This document shows, piece by piece, positions 8,828 to 18,507 of a stretch of DNA of 64,000 nt. A model generated the notes under the pieces. That model searched no databases, was not told where the DNA came from, and saw nothing but the letters and a program-made list of their open reading frames with translations. The stretch covers positions 1 to 64,000 of the forward strand of contig DAIDAP010000023.1 in assembly GCA_027310565.1 (NCBI GenBank), written 5' to 3'. The stretch is from Chloroflexota bacterium. GTDB lineage: Bacteria; Chloroflexota; Limnocylindria; P2-11E. Made by a program: the position numbers and the translations under genes. Every line of letters begins with the position of its first letter. The first letter of the stretch is position 1.

Positions 8828-9568
8828 CTATTTCTTCGGCTGCTCCGTCTTCGCCGGTGGTGCGCCGGGCTTCGCGGGAGCGGCGCCCGCCGCGGGCTTC
8901 GCAGCCGCGGCGGCGGCCGGCTTCGCCTCGCCCTCGGCCGCCGGCGCGGCCTCCTCGCCCTCGGCCACCTCCGCGGCCGGCGCCGCGGCCGGCGCGGCGA
9001 CCTCCTCGACACGCACCGGGACCGCCTTCACGACGAGCTCGTCGCCGTCCTCCTGGATCTCGACCCTGGCCGTGTCGACCGCGAGGTCGCGGATGAAGAT
9101 GGCGTCGTCGATCTCGACGAGCCGCGAGAGGTCGACCTCGATCGCGTGCGGGATGTCCTGCGGGAACGCCTCGACGCGCACGTGCTCGCGGGCGTGGACG
9201 AGCACCCCGCCCGCCTTCACCGCCGGCGACTCGCCCGCGAAGTGCAGCGGGACCTCCGCGCCGACCTTCTCCGTGAGCGACACGCGCTGGAAGTCGACGT
9301 GCAGCATGCGGCCGGTGATGGTGTCGCGCGAGACGTCGCTGATGAGCGCCGCGACTTCGCCGTCGGGCAGCCCCTCGAGCGTCACCAGCGTGGTGCGGCC
9401 CCAGCGGCGGTAGCCCAGCTCGAACGCGTGCATGTCGGTCTCGACCGGGGCGGATGCCTTGTGGCCGCCATAGACGACACCCGGCAGCACGCCTTCGCGG
9501 CGGAGCCGGCTGACCTTCTTCCCCTGGATGGTGCGCGGTCGGATGGCGATCTTCTGTGCGTCGGCCAC
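8828..9568 (-). CDS. rplY: 50S ribosomal protein L25, CTC type
   Basis: Binds 5S rRNA in the large subunit. The N-terminal L25 domain has LRREGVLPGVVYGG, then the TL5/CTC beta domain with SDVSRD, LHVDFQRV and VPLHFAGESPAVKAGGVL. After about residue 185 there is an Ala/Pro/Glu/Lys-rich tail of some 60 residues, a common disordered extension in high-GC bacteria. GTG 9568 has AAAGGGGAG six bases upstream, which settles the start; the open frame continues further but without a signal. It is convergent with the GH57 gene, 10 bases apart. About 246 residues. Confidence 0.93.
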   Translation of the reverse strand: MADAQKIAIRPRTIQGKKVSRLRREGVLPGVVYGGHKASAPVETDMHAFELGYRRWGRTTLVTLEGLPDGEVAALISDVSRDTITGRMLHVDFQRVSLTEKVGAEVPLHFAGESPAVKAGGVLVHAREHVRVEAFPQDIPHAIEVDLSRLVEIDDAIFIRDLAVDTARVEIQEDGDELVVKAVPVRVEEVAAPAAAPAAEVAEGEEAAPAAEGEAKPAAAAAAKPAAGAAPAKPGAPPAKTEQPKK

Positions 9569-9615
9569 GTGGAGCTCCCCTTTGGCTGCGCGATCCGGAG
9601 CCTCGATTATCGCCG

Positions 9616-10293
9616 CTACGGCGCCGGGAAGTCGAGCACGACCCGGACCGGCCCGGTGAGCGTGATGACCGTCGGGCACACCAGGCGGTCGAGCCCGATG
9701 CCCCAGATGACGGTCCCCTCGAAGTCCTCGACCAGGCGTACCTCGCGGACGAGCGCCGGAGCCGGCGCGATGTCCGAGGCCCTGATATCCGCGTCGCCGA
9801 TCGTCTGCCGGCCCTGGTCGTCGTGCGCGTCGGTGTTCCGGAAGCGCACGCTCAGCAGGGCGTTGCCGTCGACCGTCACGGGCTGCCCGCTGGGCCCCGA
9901 GAGCGAGCGCGCCAGGTCGATCGTGTACGGCGGGACGCCGAACGTGCCGGGCCCCGTGCTCGGGCCGAACTCGTACACGACCCGGTCGTAGCCCTCGCGG
10001 CGAGCGACGCGCACCGCGGTGAGCAGCGCGCGATCGGCGTCCGACCCGCCGGTCCGCGTCGGGCAGGCCGCGGCCGGGGTCGCGCCCGGGCTGGCCGACG
10101 GTGGGGCGGGTGTGGCGGTGGGCAGGGCCGTCGCGGCCGGCGTCGTTGCCGGCGCGCTGGTCCGCACCGGGGGCGTGGCGGTCCCCGCGGTGGGCGTCGG
10201 GGTGACGCGGACCTCTTGCGGGCCGCAGGCGGCCGCGACCGTCACAAGAAGGGACAGGAAGAGCGCGGTGCGCGGCGCCTCATGCGGCCTCAT
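9616..10293 (-). CDS. AMIN-like domain lipoprotein
   Basis: Predicted lipoprotein of about 225 residues. From ATG 10293 there is a hydrophobic signal ending in VAAAC, then some 60 residues of Thr/Pro/Ala linker. The globular part starts near residue 85 with REGYDRVVYEF, GVPPYTIDLA and ends in RVVLDFPAP, the pattern of AMIN-like domains, which are usually extracytoplasmic and linked to envelope binding. It lies 47 bases before rplY on the same strand. A second protein with such a domain is encoded at 28565-29881. Function unknown. Confidence 0.75.
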   Translation of the reverse strand: MRPHEAPRTALFLSLLVTVAAACGPQEVRVTPTPTAGTATPPVRTSAPATTPAATALPTATPAPPSASPGATPAAACPTRTGGSDADRALLTAVRVARREGYDRVVYEFGPSTGPGTFGVPPYTIDLARSLSGPSGQPVTVDGNALLSVRFRNTDAHDDQGRQTIGDADIRASDIAPAPALVREVRLVEDFEGTVIWGIGLDRLVCPTVITLTGPVRVVLDFPAP

Positions 10294-10400
10294 CTGTCGC
10301 GAGAGTGGATCACAACCGCCTTCCTGTCTAGTTCGCCGACAATCAAGCGAGCGATCCGTCCGCATAGCGTACGAAATCAGCGGACCAAGAGCGGCTGCGG

Positions 10401-10406
10401 TAAAAT
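10401..10406 (+). promoter_or_regulatory. -10 element TAAAAT before the second GH57 gene
   Basis: TAAAAT ends 9 bases before the GTG at 10416 and no Shine-Dalgarno sequence lies between them. A start site about 6-8 bases downstream would give a leaderless or nearly leaderless mRNA. No clear -35 was seen. Confidence 0.5.
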
Positions 10407-10415
10407 GCGTCAAAA

Positions 10416-12578
10416 GTGGCCGATCGCCTGCGATTGGCGCTGGTCTTCCACCAGCACCAGCCGGCCGGGAACTTCCCGAGCGTCTTCTCCGAGGTGACCG
10501 AGCGTGCCTATGCGCCGCTCGTCGCCGCCCTCTACCGCCATCCCGAGGTGAAGGCCACGCTCCATTTCTCCGGCCCGCTCCTCGACTGGCTCGAAGCGAA
10601 CCGGCCCGACGTCATCGGCGACCTCTCCGACCTCGTGCGCCGCGGCCAGATCGAGCTCCTCTCCGGCGGCTACTACGAGCCGATCCTCGTCGGCGTCCCG
10701 CGCCGCGACGCGGTCGGGCAGATCCGCGCGCTCTCCGACCGCGTGCACGCGATCTTCGGTCAGCGCCCCCTCGGCGCGTGGCTCACCGAGCGCGTCTGGG
10801 AGCCACACGTGCCGGGGCTCATGGCGGAGGCCGGCATCGCGTACACCGCGCTCGACGAGGAGCACTTCCTGCGCGCCGGGCTGCGGCGCGAGGACCTCGG
10901 CGAGTCGTACATCACCGAGGACCAGGGCCTTCCGCTCGTCGTCCTCCCCGGGAGCATGAGGCTCCGCTATCTCATCCCCTTCCGCGACGTCAGCGCCTCG
11001 CTGAAGGAGCTGCGCGAGCGGCACGCGGCCGGCGCGAGGCTCGTCGTCTACGCCGACGACGGCGAGAAGTTCGGCGCGTGGCCCGGCACGTACCAGCGCG
11101 TCCACAAGGAGGGCTGGCTCGAGCAGTTCTTCGCGGCGATCGCGCAGGCCGATTTCATCCAGACCGCGACGCTCGAGGACGCGTGGATCTTCCAGAAGCC
11201 CGCGCGCCGCATCTACATCCCCGGCGGGTCGTACCCCGAGATGGGCGCGTGGGCGCTCGACGCGGCCGCGGCGAAGCGCTACCAGCAGGCGCGCAACAGG
11301 CTCGGTGAGGACCTCGAGGCGCTCGTCTCCGCGCCGCTCTGGCGCAACTTCCTCGCGAAGTACCCCGAGGCGAACGCACTGCACAAGCGGATGCTCATGG
11401 TGTCCGAGGAGCTCGCCCGGCGCAGCATCCTCGACAGCTCGCTGGAGGTGCGCCAGGCGCAGCAGAACCTCTGGCGCGCGCAGGGCAACGACGTGTACTG
11501 GCACGGCGTCTTCGGCGGCATCTACTTCCCGCACCTGCGCGCCGACGCGTACGCGTCGCTGCTGAAGGCCGAGCGCATCCTGGCCGAACGCCGCGTCGCG
11601 GCCGGCGAGCAGCGCGACTACGACGTCGACGGCTACGACGAGTACATCTTCCGCGGCAACGTCGGCGCGGTCTTCGTCCACGTGCAGGGCGGCGCGCTCA
11701 TCGAGTGGGACCTGTACCCGTCGGCGACGAACCTGATCGACACGATCGCGCGCCGGCCCGAGGCCGAGCACGAGGACCTGCGCCGCGCGGAGAAGGGCGG
11801 GCGGGTGCTCGTCGGCAAGGCGGCCGAGCGGGAGACGAAGTCCATCCACGACGCCGTGCGCGCGAAGGAGCGCGGCCTCTCGAAGGCTCTCGAGTACGAC
11901 ACCGCGCGCCGCGGCTTCTTCCAGGACAGCTTCGCCGTGAAGAAGGGCGAGCCGGTCGACCTCTCGGCGCTCGTGTACACGCTCTCGCCGCAGCGTGAGG
12001 CGCGGACCGTGTCGCTCACGCTCGAGCCGCCGGCATCCGCGCTGGCGTCGGTGCCCGGCCTCGGCATCCGCAAGGACATCCGCATCGCGGACGAGGGGAC
12101 GGCCGCCGGCGTGCGCTACCGCCTGCGCAACGACGGCGACGAGACGATCGCGCTGACGTTCACCAGTCGCTCGAACGTCGGCCTGCTGAACGAGAACGAC
12201 CCGAGCGACACGATCGTCGTCGGGGCGCGCAGGACGACCGCCGGGAAGCCGATCGAGGTCCGCGGCGCGGCCGAGGTCCAGATCCACTCGGAGTCGCGGC
12301 ATTTCGACCTCACGCTGGCCGTCGATCCCCCGGCCGCCGCGGCCACGAAGCCGATCTACGCCGTCTCCAACTCCGAGCAGGGCTTCGAGCGCGTCTACGA
12401 AGAGCTCGAGCTGTCCCTCAGCTGGTCGGTGGAGATCGAGCCCGACGGACACGTCGACCTCGAGATCCGCGGGACCGCGATCGGCCAGATGGTCGAGCCC
12501 GAGGTCGCCAGACCGACGGCGCGGCGTCGCAAGGCGACGGCCGCGGCCGGCGAAACCGCGGGCCGCGCACGGAGGTAG
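10416..12578 (+). CDS. GH57 4-alpha-glucanotransferase/amylase with C-terminal beta domain
   Basis: Alpha-glucan transglycosylase of the Thermococcus litoralis glucanotransferase type. N-terminal barrel with VFHQHQPAGN; nucleophile Glu125 in LTERVWEP and acid/base Asp214 in VYADDGEKFG, matching Glu123 and Asp214 of the archaeal enzyme. The helical middle (about 290-420) is followed by the large beta-rich DUF1925/DUF1926-type domain, which has GNDVYWHGVFGGIY and later FFQDSF. At 720 residues it is full length. GTG 10416 is the first codon compatible with the fold. HtrA follows after 5 bases. It probably remodels maltodextrins alongside the branching enzyme at 7228. Confidence 0.92.
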   Translation: MADRLRLALVFHQHQPAGNFPSVFSEVTERAYAPLVAALYRHPEVKATLHFSGPLLDWLEANRPDVIGDLSDLVRRGQIELLSGGYYEPILVGVPRRDAVGQIRALSDRVHAIFGQRPLGAWLTERVWEPHVPGLMAEAGIAYTALDEEHFLRAGLRREDLGESYITEDQGLPLVVLPGSMRLRYLIPFRDVSASLKELRERHAAGARLVVYADDGEKFGAWPGTYQRVHKEGWLEQFFAAIAQADFIQTATLEDAWIFQKPARRIYIPGGSYPEMGAWALDAAAAKRYQQARNRLGEDLEALVSAPLWRNFLAKYPEANALHKRMLMVSEELARRSILDSSLEVRQAQQNLWRAQGNDVYWHGVFGGIYFPHLRADAYASLLKAERILAERRVAAGEQRDYDVDGYDEYIFRGNVGAVFVHVQGGALIEWDLYPSATNLIDTIARRPEAEHEDLRRAEKGGRVLVGKAAERETKSIHDAVRAKERGLSKALEYDTARRGFFQDSFAVKKGEPVDLSALVYTLSPQREARTVSLTLEPPASALASVPGLGIRKDIRIADEGTAAGVRYRLRNDGDETIALTFTSRSNVGLLNENDPSDTIVVGARRTTAGKPIEVRGAAEVQIHSESRHFDLTLAVDPPAAAATKPIYAVSNSEQGFERVYEELELSLSWSVEIEPDGHVDLEIRGTAIGQMVEPEVARPTARRRKATAAAGETAGRARR

Positions 12579-12583
12579 ACCCA

Positions 12584-13759
12584 GTGGTGGACGAGAGCGC
12601 CGCGCCGCGTCGATCGCGCGGCACGACCGCGACGGCGCTGTTCCTCGCCGGTGTGATCCTCGGTGGCCTCTCCGGCGGCGCGGTCGCGGTCGTCGTCGAG
12701 GGTCGCGCGCCGGCGGCGCTCCTCTCGGCCAGCCCGTCCCCCACCGCCGCGCCGTCGGCGGTCCCGACGGTCCTCCCGACGCCCATGCCGGTCGTGGTGC
12801 CGAGCGGCGCCGACTACGTCGCCGACGTCGTCAAGGAGCTGCTCCCCTCCGTCGTCACCGTGCTCAACCGCCTGCCGAACGGCCAAGCGCAGTCGAGCGG
12901 GTCCGGCTTCGTGATCGACGCGCGGCAGGGCTACGTCGTGACGAACGCGCACGTCGTCGAGAACGTGCGCGGATCGGGCGTCGGCGCGTCCTTCGACGTC
13001 ATCTTCAGCGACAACAAGACGGTGAGCGCAACGCTCGTCGGCGAGGACGCGCTGACCGACGTGGCCGTCCTCCGCGTCCCCGCGCAGGGGCTCGTCGCGG
13101 CCCCGCTCGCCGACAGCGACGCCGCACCGGTGGGCGCCAGCGTCATCGCCATCGGCAGCCCGCTCGGCGAGTACCAGAACACGGTCACCTCCGGCGTGGT
13201 CTCGGCGAAGGGCCGCCGCGTGCAGGAGAGCGCGGACGTCTTCCTCGAGGACCTCGTGCAGACCGACGCCGCGATCAACCCGGGGAACTCCGGGGGCCCG
13301 CTCATCTGGGTGGGCGCGAAGCAGGTCATCGGCATGAACACGCTCGTCGAGGTGAACCCGCAGACCGACACGCAGGCGACCGGTCTGGGCTTCGCGATCT
13401 CGAGCAACACGATCCGCTCGATCGCGAGCGAGCTCATCGCGAAGGGGAGGATCGTGCGCGGCTTCATCGGCATCCGCTACCAGCCGCTCACGCCGCGCCA
13501 GGCGATCGCGGCGGGCCTCGAGAACGGCATCACCGGCGTCCTGCTGCTCGAGATCGTGAGCGGCTCGCCCGCCGCGCAGGCCGGGCTGCGGCCGAACGAC
13601 GTCATCACGAAGATCGACGACCGGCAGATCGACGCGCAGAATCCCCTGCTCTCGGTGATGCGCACCTACCGGCCGGGCGACCGCGTGAGCCTCACCATCG
13701 TGCGCGGCGGCCAGACGTCCGTCGTGACCCTCACGCTGGGACAAGAGCAGAGCCCCTGA
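12584..13759 (+). CDS. membrane-anchored HtrA/DegP-type serine protease
   Basis: Envelope quality-control protease. An N-terminal membrane segment (about 14-40) acts as an anchor, followed by a Pro/Ser/Thr linker to residue 75. The trypsin-like domain has the complete triad: His123 in TNAHVV, Asp159 in LTDVAVLRV and Ser236 in GNSGGPL. One PDZ domain occupies the last 95 residues. Length 391 residues. GTG 12584 (or 12587) follows GGAGGT, which overlaps the stop of the glucanotransferase gene. Its own stop overlaps the CTG proposed as the start of the MFS gene. Confidence 0.92.
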   Translation: MVDESAAPRRSRGTTATALFLAGVILGGLSGGAVAVVVEGRAPAALLSASPSPTAAPSAVPTVLPTPMPVVVPSGADYVADVVKELLPSVVTVLNRLPNGQAQSSGSGFVIDARQGYVVTNAHVVENVRGSGVGASFDVIFSDNKTVSATLVGEDALTDVAVLRVPAQGLVAAPLADSDAAPVGASVIAIGSPLGEYQNTVTSGVVSAKGRRVQESADVFLEDLVQTDAAINPGNSGGPLIWVGAKQVIGMNTLVEVNPQTDTQATGLGFAISSNTIRSIASELIAKGRIVRGFIGIRYQPLTPRQAIAAGLENGITGVLLLEIVSGSPAAQAGLRPNDVITKIDDRQIDAQNPLLSVMRTYRPGDRVSLTIVRGGQTSVVTLTLGQEQSP

Positions 13760-14985
13760 GCCTCGGCAGGCGCGACGCCCTCCTGTACGTCGGGTCGGCC
13801 GGGGTCGCGAGCTTCGGCCTCGGCGTCACGACGTTCTACCTGAACTTCCTGTTCCGGGCGCTCGGCTACGACGGGATCGCGCTCGGCGCGCTCGTCGGCG
13901 CGCAGGCGCTCGGCATCGTCCTCGGCGCGGTGCCCGCCGCGACCGTCGCGCGCGGCCGCTCCCGGCGGTCGGTCATCCTCGCCGGCGGCGCCGTCGCCGG
14001 CGTCGGCCTCGGGGTCATCGTCCTGTTCGAGGCGTTCGTCGTCCTCGTCCTGGGCGCGGCGCTGCTCGGGACGGGCCTGGTCCTCGCGTCGTCGGCGGGC
14101 GCCGCGCTCGTCGCGGACGCGACGGCGGCGCACGCCCGGTCGTCACGCTACGGGCAGCAGATCGCGCTCGGCACGATGGCCTCGTTCTTCGCGAGCGTGC
14201 TCGCCGGCGCGCTGGCGCAGCCCATCGCGGCGGTGCTCGGCGCGAGCCCGGACGACGCCCTCGTCCTGCGCGTCCTGGTCGGCGGCGGCGGGCTCGTCGC
14301 CGGGCTGTCGGCGCTGCCGATCCTCTTCGTGCGCTCGGTGCCGGTCGACGACCGCGCCCTCGCGACGCCGCGCCGCGTCAGGCTGCTGGCGCGCTTCCTC
14401 GCGGTGGAGCTGTCGTTCGGGTTCGGCGCGGGGTCGTTCCTCCCGTTCACGAACCTCTTCTTCACGGACCGCTTCGGCGTCCCGTTCGCTACGCTCGGCG
14501 TGCTGCTCGGCGCGATCGCCGTCGCGGGGAGCCTCGGCGCCCTGGTCCACGGCGCGCTCGCGCGGCGTGTCGGGGTGGTGCCCTCGATCGTCGCCGTGGT
14601 GTTCGCGTCGATGCCCTTCGCGATCGCGGCCGCGGTGACGGGGGACCTCGCCGTCGCGCTCGTCGCGCTGGCGCTCCGCGCCGCCCTCATGTACGGATCG
14701 AGCGCTTCGTGGACCGCGCTCACGGTGTCGTCCTTCACGCCGGGCGAGCGCGCCGGCGTCAACGCGATCGCGGCGGTGGCCTGGAGCGCGGGGTCGGCCG
14801 GCGGCTCGGTGCTCTCCGGCGCGGTGCGCGGCGCCCTCGGTCCCTCGGGCTACACCGCGAACCTCATCACGCTGGTCGCCGCGTACGCCGTCGCGGCGAG
14901 CCTCATCGCGGCGTTCTTCCGCCGCCACACCCCGCGCGGCGACGTTGGCGCGCTCGTGGTGGCTGCTCCACACTCGGCGCCGTGA
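13756..14985 (+). CDS. MFS transporter, proposed CTG start
   Basis: Major facilitator membrane transporter with about 12 hydrophobic segments in 409 residues. The first GTG in frame is at 13930, which would remove the whole first membrane helix and part of the second. That helix reads well upstream (LLYVGSAGVASFGLG and TTFYLNFLFRALG) and reaches back to a CTG at 13756 that overlaps the HtrA stop as CTGA. No ATG, GTG or TTG in frame lies between. Loop 2-3 carries the basic ARGRSRRS typical of MFS. The substrate is unknown. The 3' end overlaps argS as GTGA. Confidence 0.82.
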   Translation: MSLGRRDALLYVGSAGVASFGLGVTTFYLNFLFRALGYDGIALGALVGAQALGIVLGAVPAATVARGRSRRSVILAGGAVAGVGLGVIVLFEAFVVLVLGAALLGTGLVLASSAGAALVADATAAHARSSRYGQQIALGTMASFFASVLAGALAQPIAAVLGASPDDALVLRVLVGGGGLVAGLSALPILFVRSVPVDDRALATPRRVRLLARFLAVELSFGFGAGSFLPFTNLFFTDRFGVPFATLGVLLGAIAVAGSLGALVHGALARRVGVVPSIVAVVFASMPFAIAAAVTGDLAVALVALALRAALMYGSSASWTALTVSSFTPGERAGVNAIAAVAWSAGSAGGSVLSGAVRGALGPSGYTANLITLVAAYAVAASLIAAFFRRHTPRGDVGALVVAAPHSAP

Positions 14986-16664
14986 CCACACCCACCCGTG
15001 ACCGCGTCGCCGCCGTGCTGCGCCACGCGCTCGCGGGCGCCGCGGCGGCGAACGGCTGGTCCGGCACCGACGCGGTGCCGGTCGAGGTCGAGGTCCCGAA
15101 GGATCCCGCGCACGGCGACTACGCGACGAGCGTCGCGCTGCGCCTCGCGAAGCCGCTGCGGCGCTCGCCGCGGGAGATCGCGGCGGCGATCGCCGCGCAC
15201 GTGCCGCGCGAGGCGCCGGTCGCGTCGGTCGAGGTCGCCGGCGGGGGCTTCGTCAACGTGCGGCTCGACGACGCCTGGCTGCGGGCGCAGGTGCTCGAGA
15301 TCGCGCGCGAGGCCGACGCGTACGGGCGCTCCGAGCGTCTCGCCGGAACGCGCATCCAGGTCGAGTTCATCTCGGCGAACCCGACCGGTCCCCTCACCGT
15401 CGCGAACGCGCGCGGCGGGCCGCTCGGCGACGTCCTCGCGAACGTGCTCGCGTTCGCCGGCGCCGACGTCGAGCGCGAGTACTACGTCGAGGACCGGACC
15501 GCTCAGGTGAAGCGCTTCGGGATCTCTCTCGCCGTCCGCTACCGGCAGCTCTTCGGGGAGCGGATCGACCTGCCGCTCGACGGCTATCAGGGCGACTACG
15601 TCGGGGACATCGCGGCGCGGATCAAGGAGCTGCACGGGGGCCGGTTCCGCGACCTCTCGCTCGAGGACCAGGGAGCGGCGTTCGTCCCGATGGCCATGGA
15701 CTGGATGGTCGCCGACGCGCAGCGCGTCACCGCCAAGCTCGGGATCCGCTTCGACAGCTGGTTCCGGCAGTCGAGCTTCATCGAGTCCGGCTACCTCGCG
15801 CGCACGATCGACGCGCTGCGCCGCAAGGGCGTGGTCGTCGAGCGCGACGGCGTCGTCTTCTTCGAGACGCCCGAGGCCGTCGCGCTGCGGCGCGAGGGGG
15901 ACGAGGGCTGGGTGCTCGTCGACGCCGCCGGCGAGGCGAAGTACCTCGCGACGGACATCGCGTACCACCGTCTCTGCCTCGAGGAGCGCGGCGTCGACCT
16001 GAAGCTCGACGTGTGGGGCGCGAACACGCAGTACCACGTCGCGCAGATGAAGCTCGTCCTGCCGCTCCTCGGCATCGACGCCGCGCGGTTCGAGGTGCTC
16101 CTCTACCAGTATGTGCGCTTCCTCAAGGAGGGTGTGCTCACGCGGATGGGCCGCCGCACCGGGCAGTTCCTGCTGCTCGAGGACGTGCTCGACGCGGTGG
16201 GCGCCGACGTCGCGCGGTTCTTCCTGCTCCAGCGTGGCGCGGACGCGCCGCTCGACTTCGACTTCGAGCTCGCGGTGCAGCATTCGAACGACAACCCCGT
16301 GTACTACGTCCAGTACGCGCACGCTCGCATCGCGAGCATCTTCCGCACCGCCGCGGAGCGCGGGGTCGCGCCGGACGGCGGCGACGTGCGGCTCCTGGTC
16401 GCGCCGGCGGAGCGCGACCTCATCCGGCTGTGCCTGCGGCTGCCCGAGCTGCTCGACGAGATCGTCGCGCACCGCGGCGTGCACCTGCTCACCGTGTACG
16501 CGCTCGAGCTCGCCGGCGCGTTCCACGGCTTCTATCGCGACCATCGCGTCGTCTCCGACGACGCCGCGCTCTCGAAGGCGCGCCTCGGCCTCGTGCGCGC
16601 CGTGCAGGTGACGCTGCGTCAGACGCTCGGTCTGCTGGGGGTCAGCGCACCCGAGTCGATGTGA
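14982..16664 (+). CDS. argS: arginyl-tRNA synthetase with divergent signatures
   Basis: Class I synthetase that charges tRNA-Arg. The N-terminal Add1 domain has KDPAHGDYATSVALRLAK, the catalytic domain has VEFISANPTGPL, and the C-terminal DALR anticodon domain ends in QTLGLLGV. The HIGH signature, normally HVGH just after PTGPL, here reads TVAN (139-142). The KMSKS region reads TRMGRR (387-392) followed by TGQF. All other blocks, such as YYVED and QHSNDNPVYYVQYAHARI, are intact and the length of 560 is normal. It is the only argS in the window. GTG 14982 overlaps the MFS stop as GTGA. Confidence 0.94.
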   Translation: MTTPTRDRVAAVLRHALAGAAAANGWSGTDAVPVEVEVPKDPAHGDYATSVALRLAKPLRRSPREIAAAIAAHVPREAPVASVEVAGGGFVNVRLDDAWLRAQVLEIAREADAYGRSERLAGTRIQVEFISANPTGPLTVANARGGPLGDVLANVLAFAGADVEREYYVEDRTAQVKRFGISLAVRYRQLFGERIDLPLDGYQGDYVGDIAARIKELHGGRFRDLSLEDQGAAFVPMAMDWMVADAQRVTAKLGIRFDSWFRQSSFIESGYLARTIDALRRKGVVVERDGVVFFETPEAVALRREGDEGWVLVDAAGEAKYLATDIAYHRLCLEERGVDLKLDVWGANTQYHVAQMKLVLPLLGIDAARFEVLLYQYVRFLKEGVLTRMGRRTGQFLLLEDVLDAVGADVARFFLLQRGADAPLDFDFELAVQHSNDNPVYYVQYAHARIASIFRTAAERGVAPDGGDVRLLVAPAERDLIRLCLRLPELLDEIVAHRGVHLLTVYALELAGAFHGFYRDHRVVSDDAALSKARLGLVRAVQVTLRQTLGLLGVSAPESM

Positions 16665-16691
16665 GCCCCGCCGGAAGCGCGTTCGCCGCCG

Positions 16692-17219
16692 CTACGGCCT
16701 CGCGCTCGGGCTGGGGCTCGGGCCGTGGTCGCCGCCCGCATCGCCGCCGCGGCCGCCGAAGAGACCGCCGAGCGCATTGCCCCCGACGACGATCGCGCTC
16801 GCCGAGAGCGTGCCCGACGCGTCGGTCGTCGCGACGATGGTCACCTGGTCGTTCGGCTTCAGGTCCGAGAGCGACACGGTCGTCTCGACGGTCTTGACGA
16901 CGCGCGTCCCGCTGCCGACGAGCACGATCTGGCTGCCGACGCTCGGGCTCGCGCCCTGCGCGCCCTGCTGCCGCGTCTGGACGGTGATCGATCCGTCGTT
17001 CACCGAGATGACCTGCCCGCTCACCAGGCTCTGACCGCTCGCCGCGCCCTGCGCGCCGGCGCCGCCCCGGGCGCCCTGCCCGCCGAAGCGCCCTGCCGCG
17101 CTCGATGGCGACGCGCTCGGCGTGGCCGCGCTCCTGCCGACGGTCATGCCGGCGGCGAAGCCGCCGCCGGCCAGCAGCAGTCCGAGCACCGCCGCGATGA
17201 TGATCTGTGTCTTCTTCAC
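16692..17219 (-). CDS. membrane-anchored DUF5666-like protein
   Basis: About 175 residues: one N-terminal membrane segment (IIIAAVLGLLLAGGGFAAG), a Gly/Ala/Gln-rich linker, then a small beta domain with SGQVISVNDGSITVQT and NDQVTIVATTDASG, which looks like DUF5666/OB-like folds, and a Gly/Pro/Ser-rich tail. GTG 17219 has AAAGGA upstream. It is the last gene of the exporter operon, 13 bases after the permease. The domain would lie outside the membrane. Function unknown. Confidence 0.7.
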   Translation of the reverse strand: MKKTQIIIAAVLGLLLAGGGFAAGMTVGRSAATPSASPSSAAGRFGGQGARGGAGAQGAASGQSLVSGQVISVNDGSITVQTRQQGAQGASPSVGSQIVLVGSGTRVVKTVETTVSLSDLKPNDQVTIVATTDASGTLSASAIVVGGNALGGLFGGRGGDAGGDHGPSPSPSARP

Positions 17220-17232
17220 CTTCTGTCCTTTC

Positions 17233-18507
17233 TCACTCGTACCGGAGCGCCTGGATGGGGTGCAGCCGCGCCGCGCGCATCGCGGGGTACAGGCCGAAGA
17301 GGAGGCCGATCCCCACGGAGACCCCGACGGCGATGAGCACGGTACCGGTCGTGACCAGCAGCAGGAGCGTGAGGCCCTGTGCCTGGGCGATGCGCTGCAC
17401 CGCCTGGCTGATGCCCCATCCCAGGAGGATCCCCAGGACGCCGCCGACACCGGTCAGCGCGATCGACTCGATGAGGAACTGCTGGAGGATGTCGCCGCGC
17501 CGCGCGCCCACGGCCTTGCGGATCCCGATCTCCCGGGTCCGCTCGTTCACCGTGACGAGCATGATGTTCATGATCCCGATCCCGCCGACGAGGAGGCTGA
17601 TGCCGCCGATCGCGCCGAGCAGGAGCGTGAAGAGACCGGTGATCTGGTCGAGCGCGGCGAGCGTGTCGTTCTGGTTCGTCACCGTGAAGTCGGCCGCCGC
17701 GGGGTCCTCGATCTTGTGGGCCACGAGCAGCGTGTTGAAGACGTCGTCGGTCGTCCGCGTCATCACGGTGTTGTCCAGGGCCTTCACGACGACCGTGTTG
17801 ACGACGTCGCGCCGGCCGGTCAGGACGCGCTGCGCCGTCGTGATCGGCACGAGGATCTGGTCGTCGCGGCTGAAGCCGAAGGTCGAGCCCTTCGCCTCGA
17901 GCACGCCGACGATCTTGAAGTTGAGGATGCGCGCGCTGCTCCCGCCGCGCCCGGCGAAGGCCTGGCGCAGCTTGATCGTCTGGCCGACGGGATCGGCGTC
18001 GCCGAACAGGTTCAGGGCGGTGGTCGCGCCGATCACCGCCACGCTCGCGTTGACGTTCAGGTCGGCCTGGGTGAAGAACTCGCCGAGCTGGACGTTCCAG
18101 TCGCGGACGGCGGGGTACTGCTCGCTGACGCCGGTGACGCTGGTGTTCCAGTTCGTCGCCCCGGCCGTGACCTGCCAGCGGCCGGCGCCCTGCTCGGCCT
18201 CGATCGCGGCGATCGAGGTCCCGAGCTGGTCCTGGAGCGTGCGCATGTCCGCGAGCGTCAGGGTCTGCGACTGCGCGCCGGCGCCGCGCAGGCCCTGGTC
18301 GCTGAGCTGCGCTGCCTGGACGGTGATGAGGTTCGAGCCCAGCGCGAGGATGCGGTCCTGGACCTGCTGTGACGCGCCGTTGCCCACCGCGACCATCGCG
18401 ATGACCGAGGCGACGCCGATGATCACGCCCAGCATCGTGAGCGCCGAGCGGAGCTTGTTCGTGACGAGCGACTGCAGCGCGCTGCGGAAGGCGTCGTAGA
18501 GCTTCAC
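17233..18507 (-). CDS. MacB-type ABC transporter permease
   Basis: Membrane subunit of a MacB/FtsX exporter. Helix 1 near the N-terminus has [21 protein letters not shown], followed by a large extracytoplasmic domain (about 60-285) and three helices at the end, with the conserved [22 protein letters not shown] block and a final [14 protein letters not shown]. 424 residues. GTG 18507 overlaps the ATPase stop as GTGA. It works with the ATPase and the MacA-like adaptor encoded upstream in the operon. Confidence 0.9.
   Translation of the reverse strand: MKLYDAFRSALQSLVTNKLRSALTMLGVIIGVASVIAMVAVGNGASQQVQDRILALGSNLITVQAAQLSDQGLRGAGAQSQTLTLADMRTLQDQLGTSIAAIEAEQGAGRWQVTAGATNWNTSVTGVSEQYPAVRDWNVQLGEFFTQADLNVNASVAVIGATTALNLFGDADPVGQTIKLRQAFAGRGGSSARILNFKIVGVLEAKGSTFGFSRDDQILVPITTAQRVLTGRRDVVNTVVVKALDNTVMTRTTDDVFNTLLVAHKIEDPAAADFTVTNQNDTLAALDQITGLFTLLLGAIGGISLLVGGIGIMNIMLVTVNERTREIGIRKAVGARRGDILQQFLIESIALTGVGGVLGILLGWGISQAVQRIAQAQGLTLLLLVTTGTVLIAVGVSVGIGLLFGLYPAMRAARLHPIQALRYE

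Noticed and set aside
10410-12452. 680-codon frame antisense to the second GH57 gene
   Set aside because: The plus strand encodes a complete GH57 enzyme with both catalytic residues; the antisense product is low-complexity Arg/Glu/Val/Leu.
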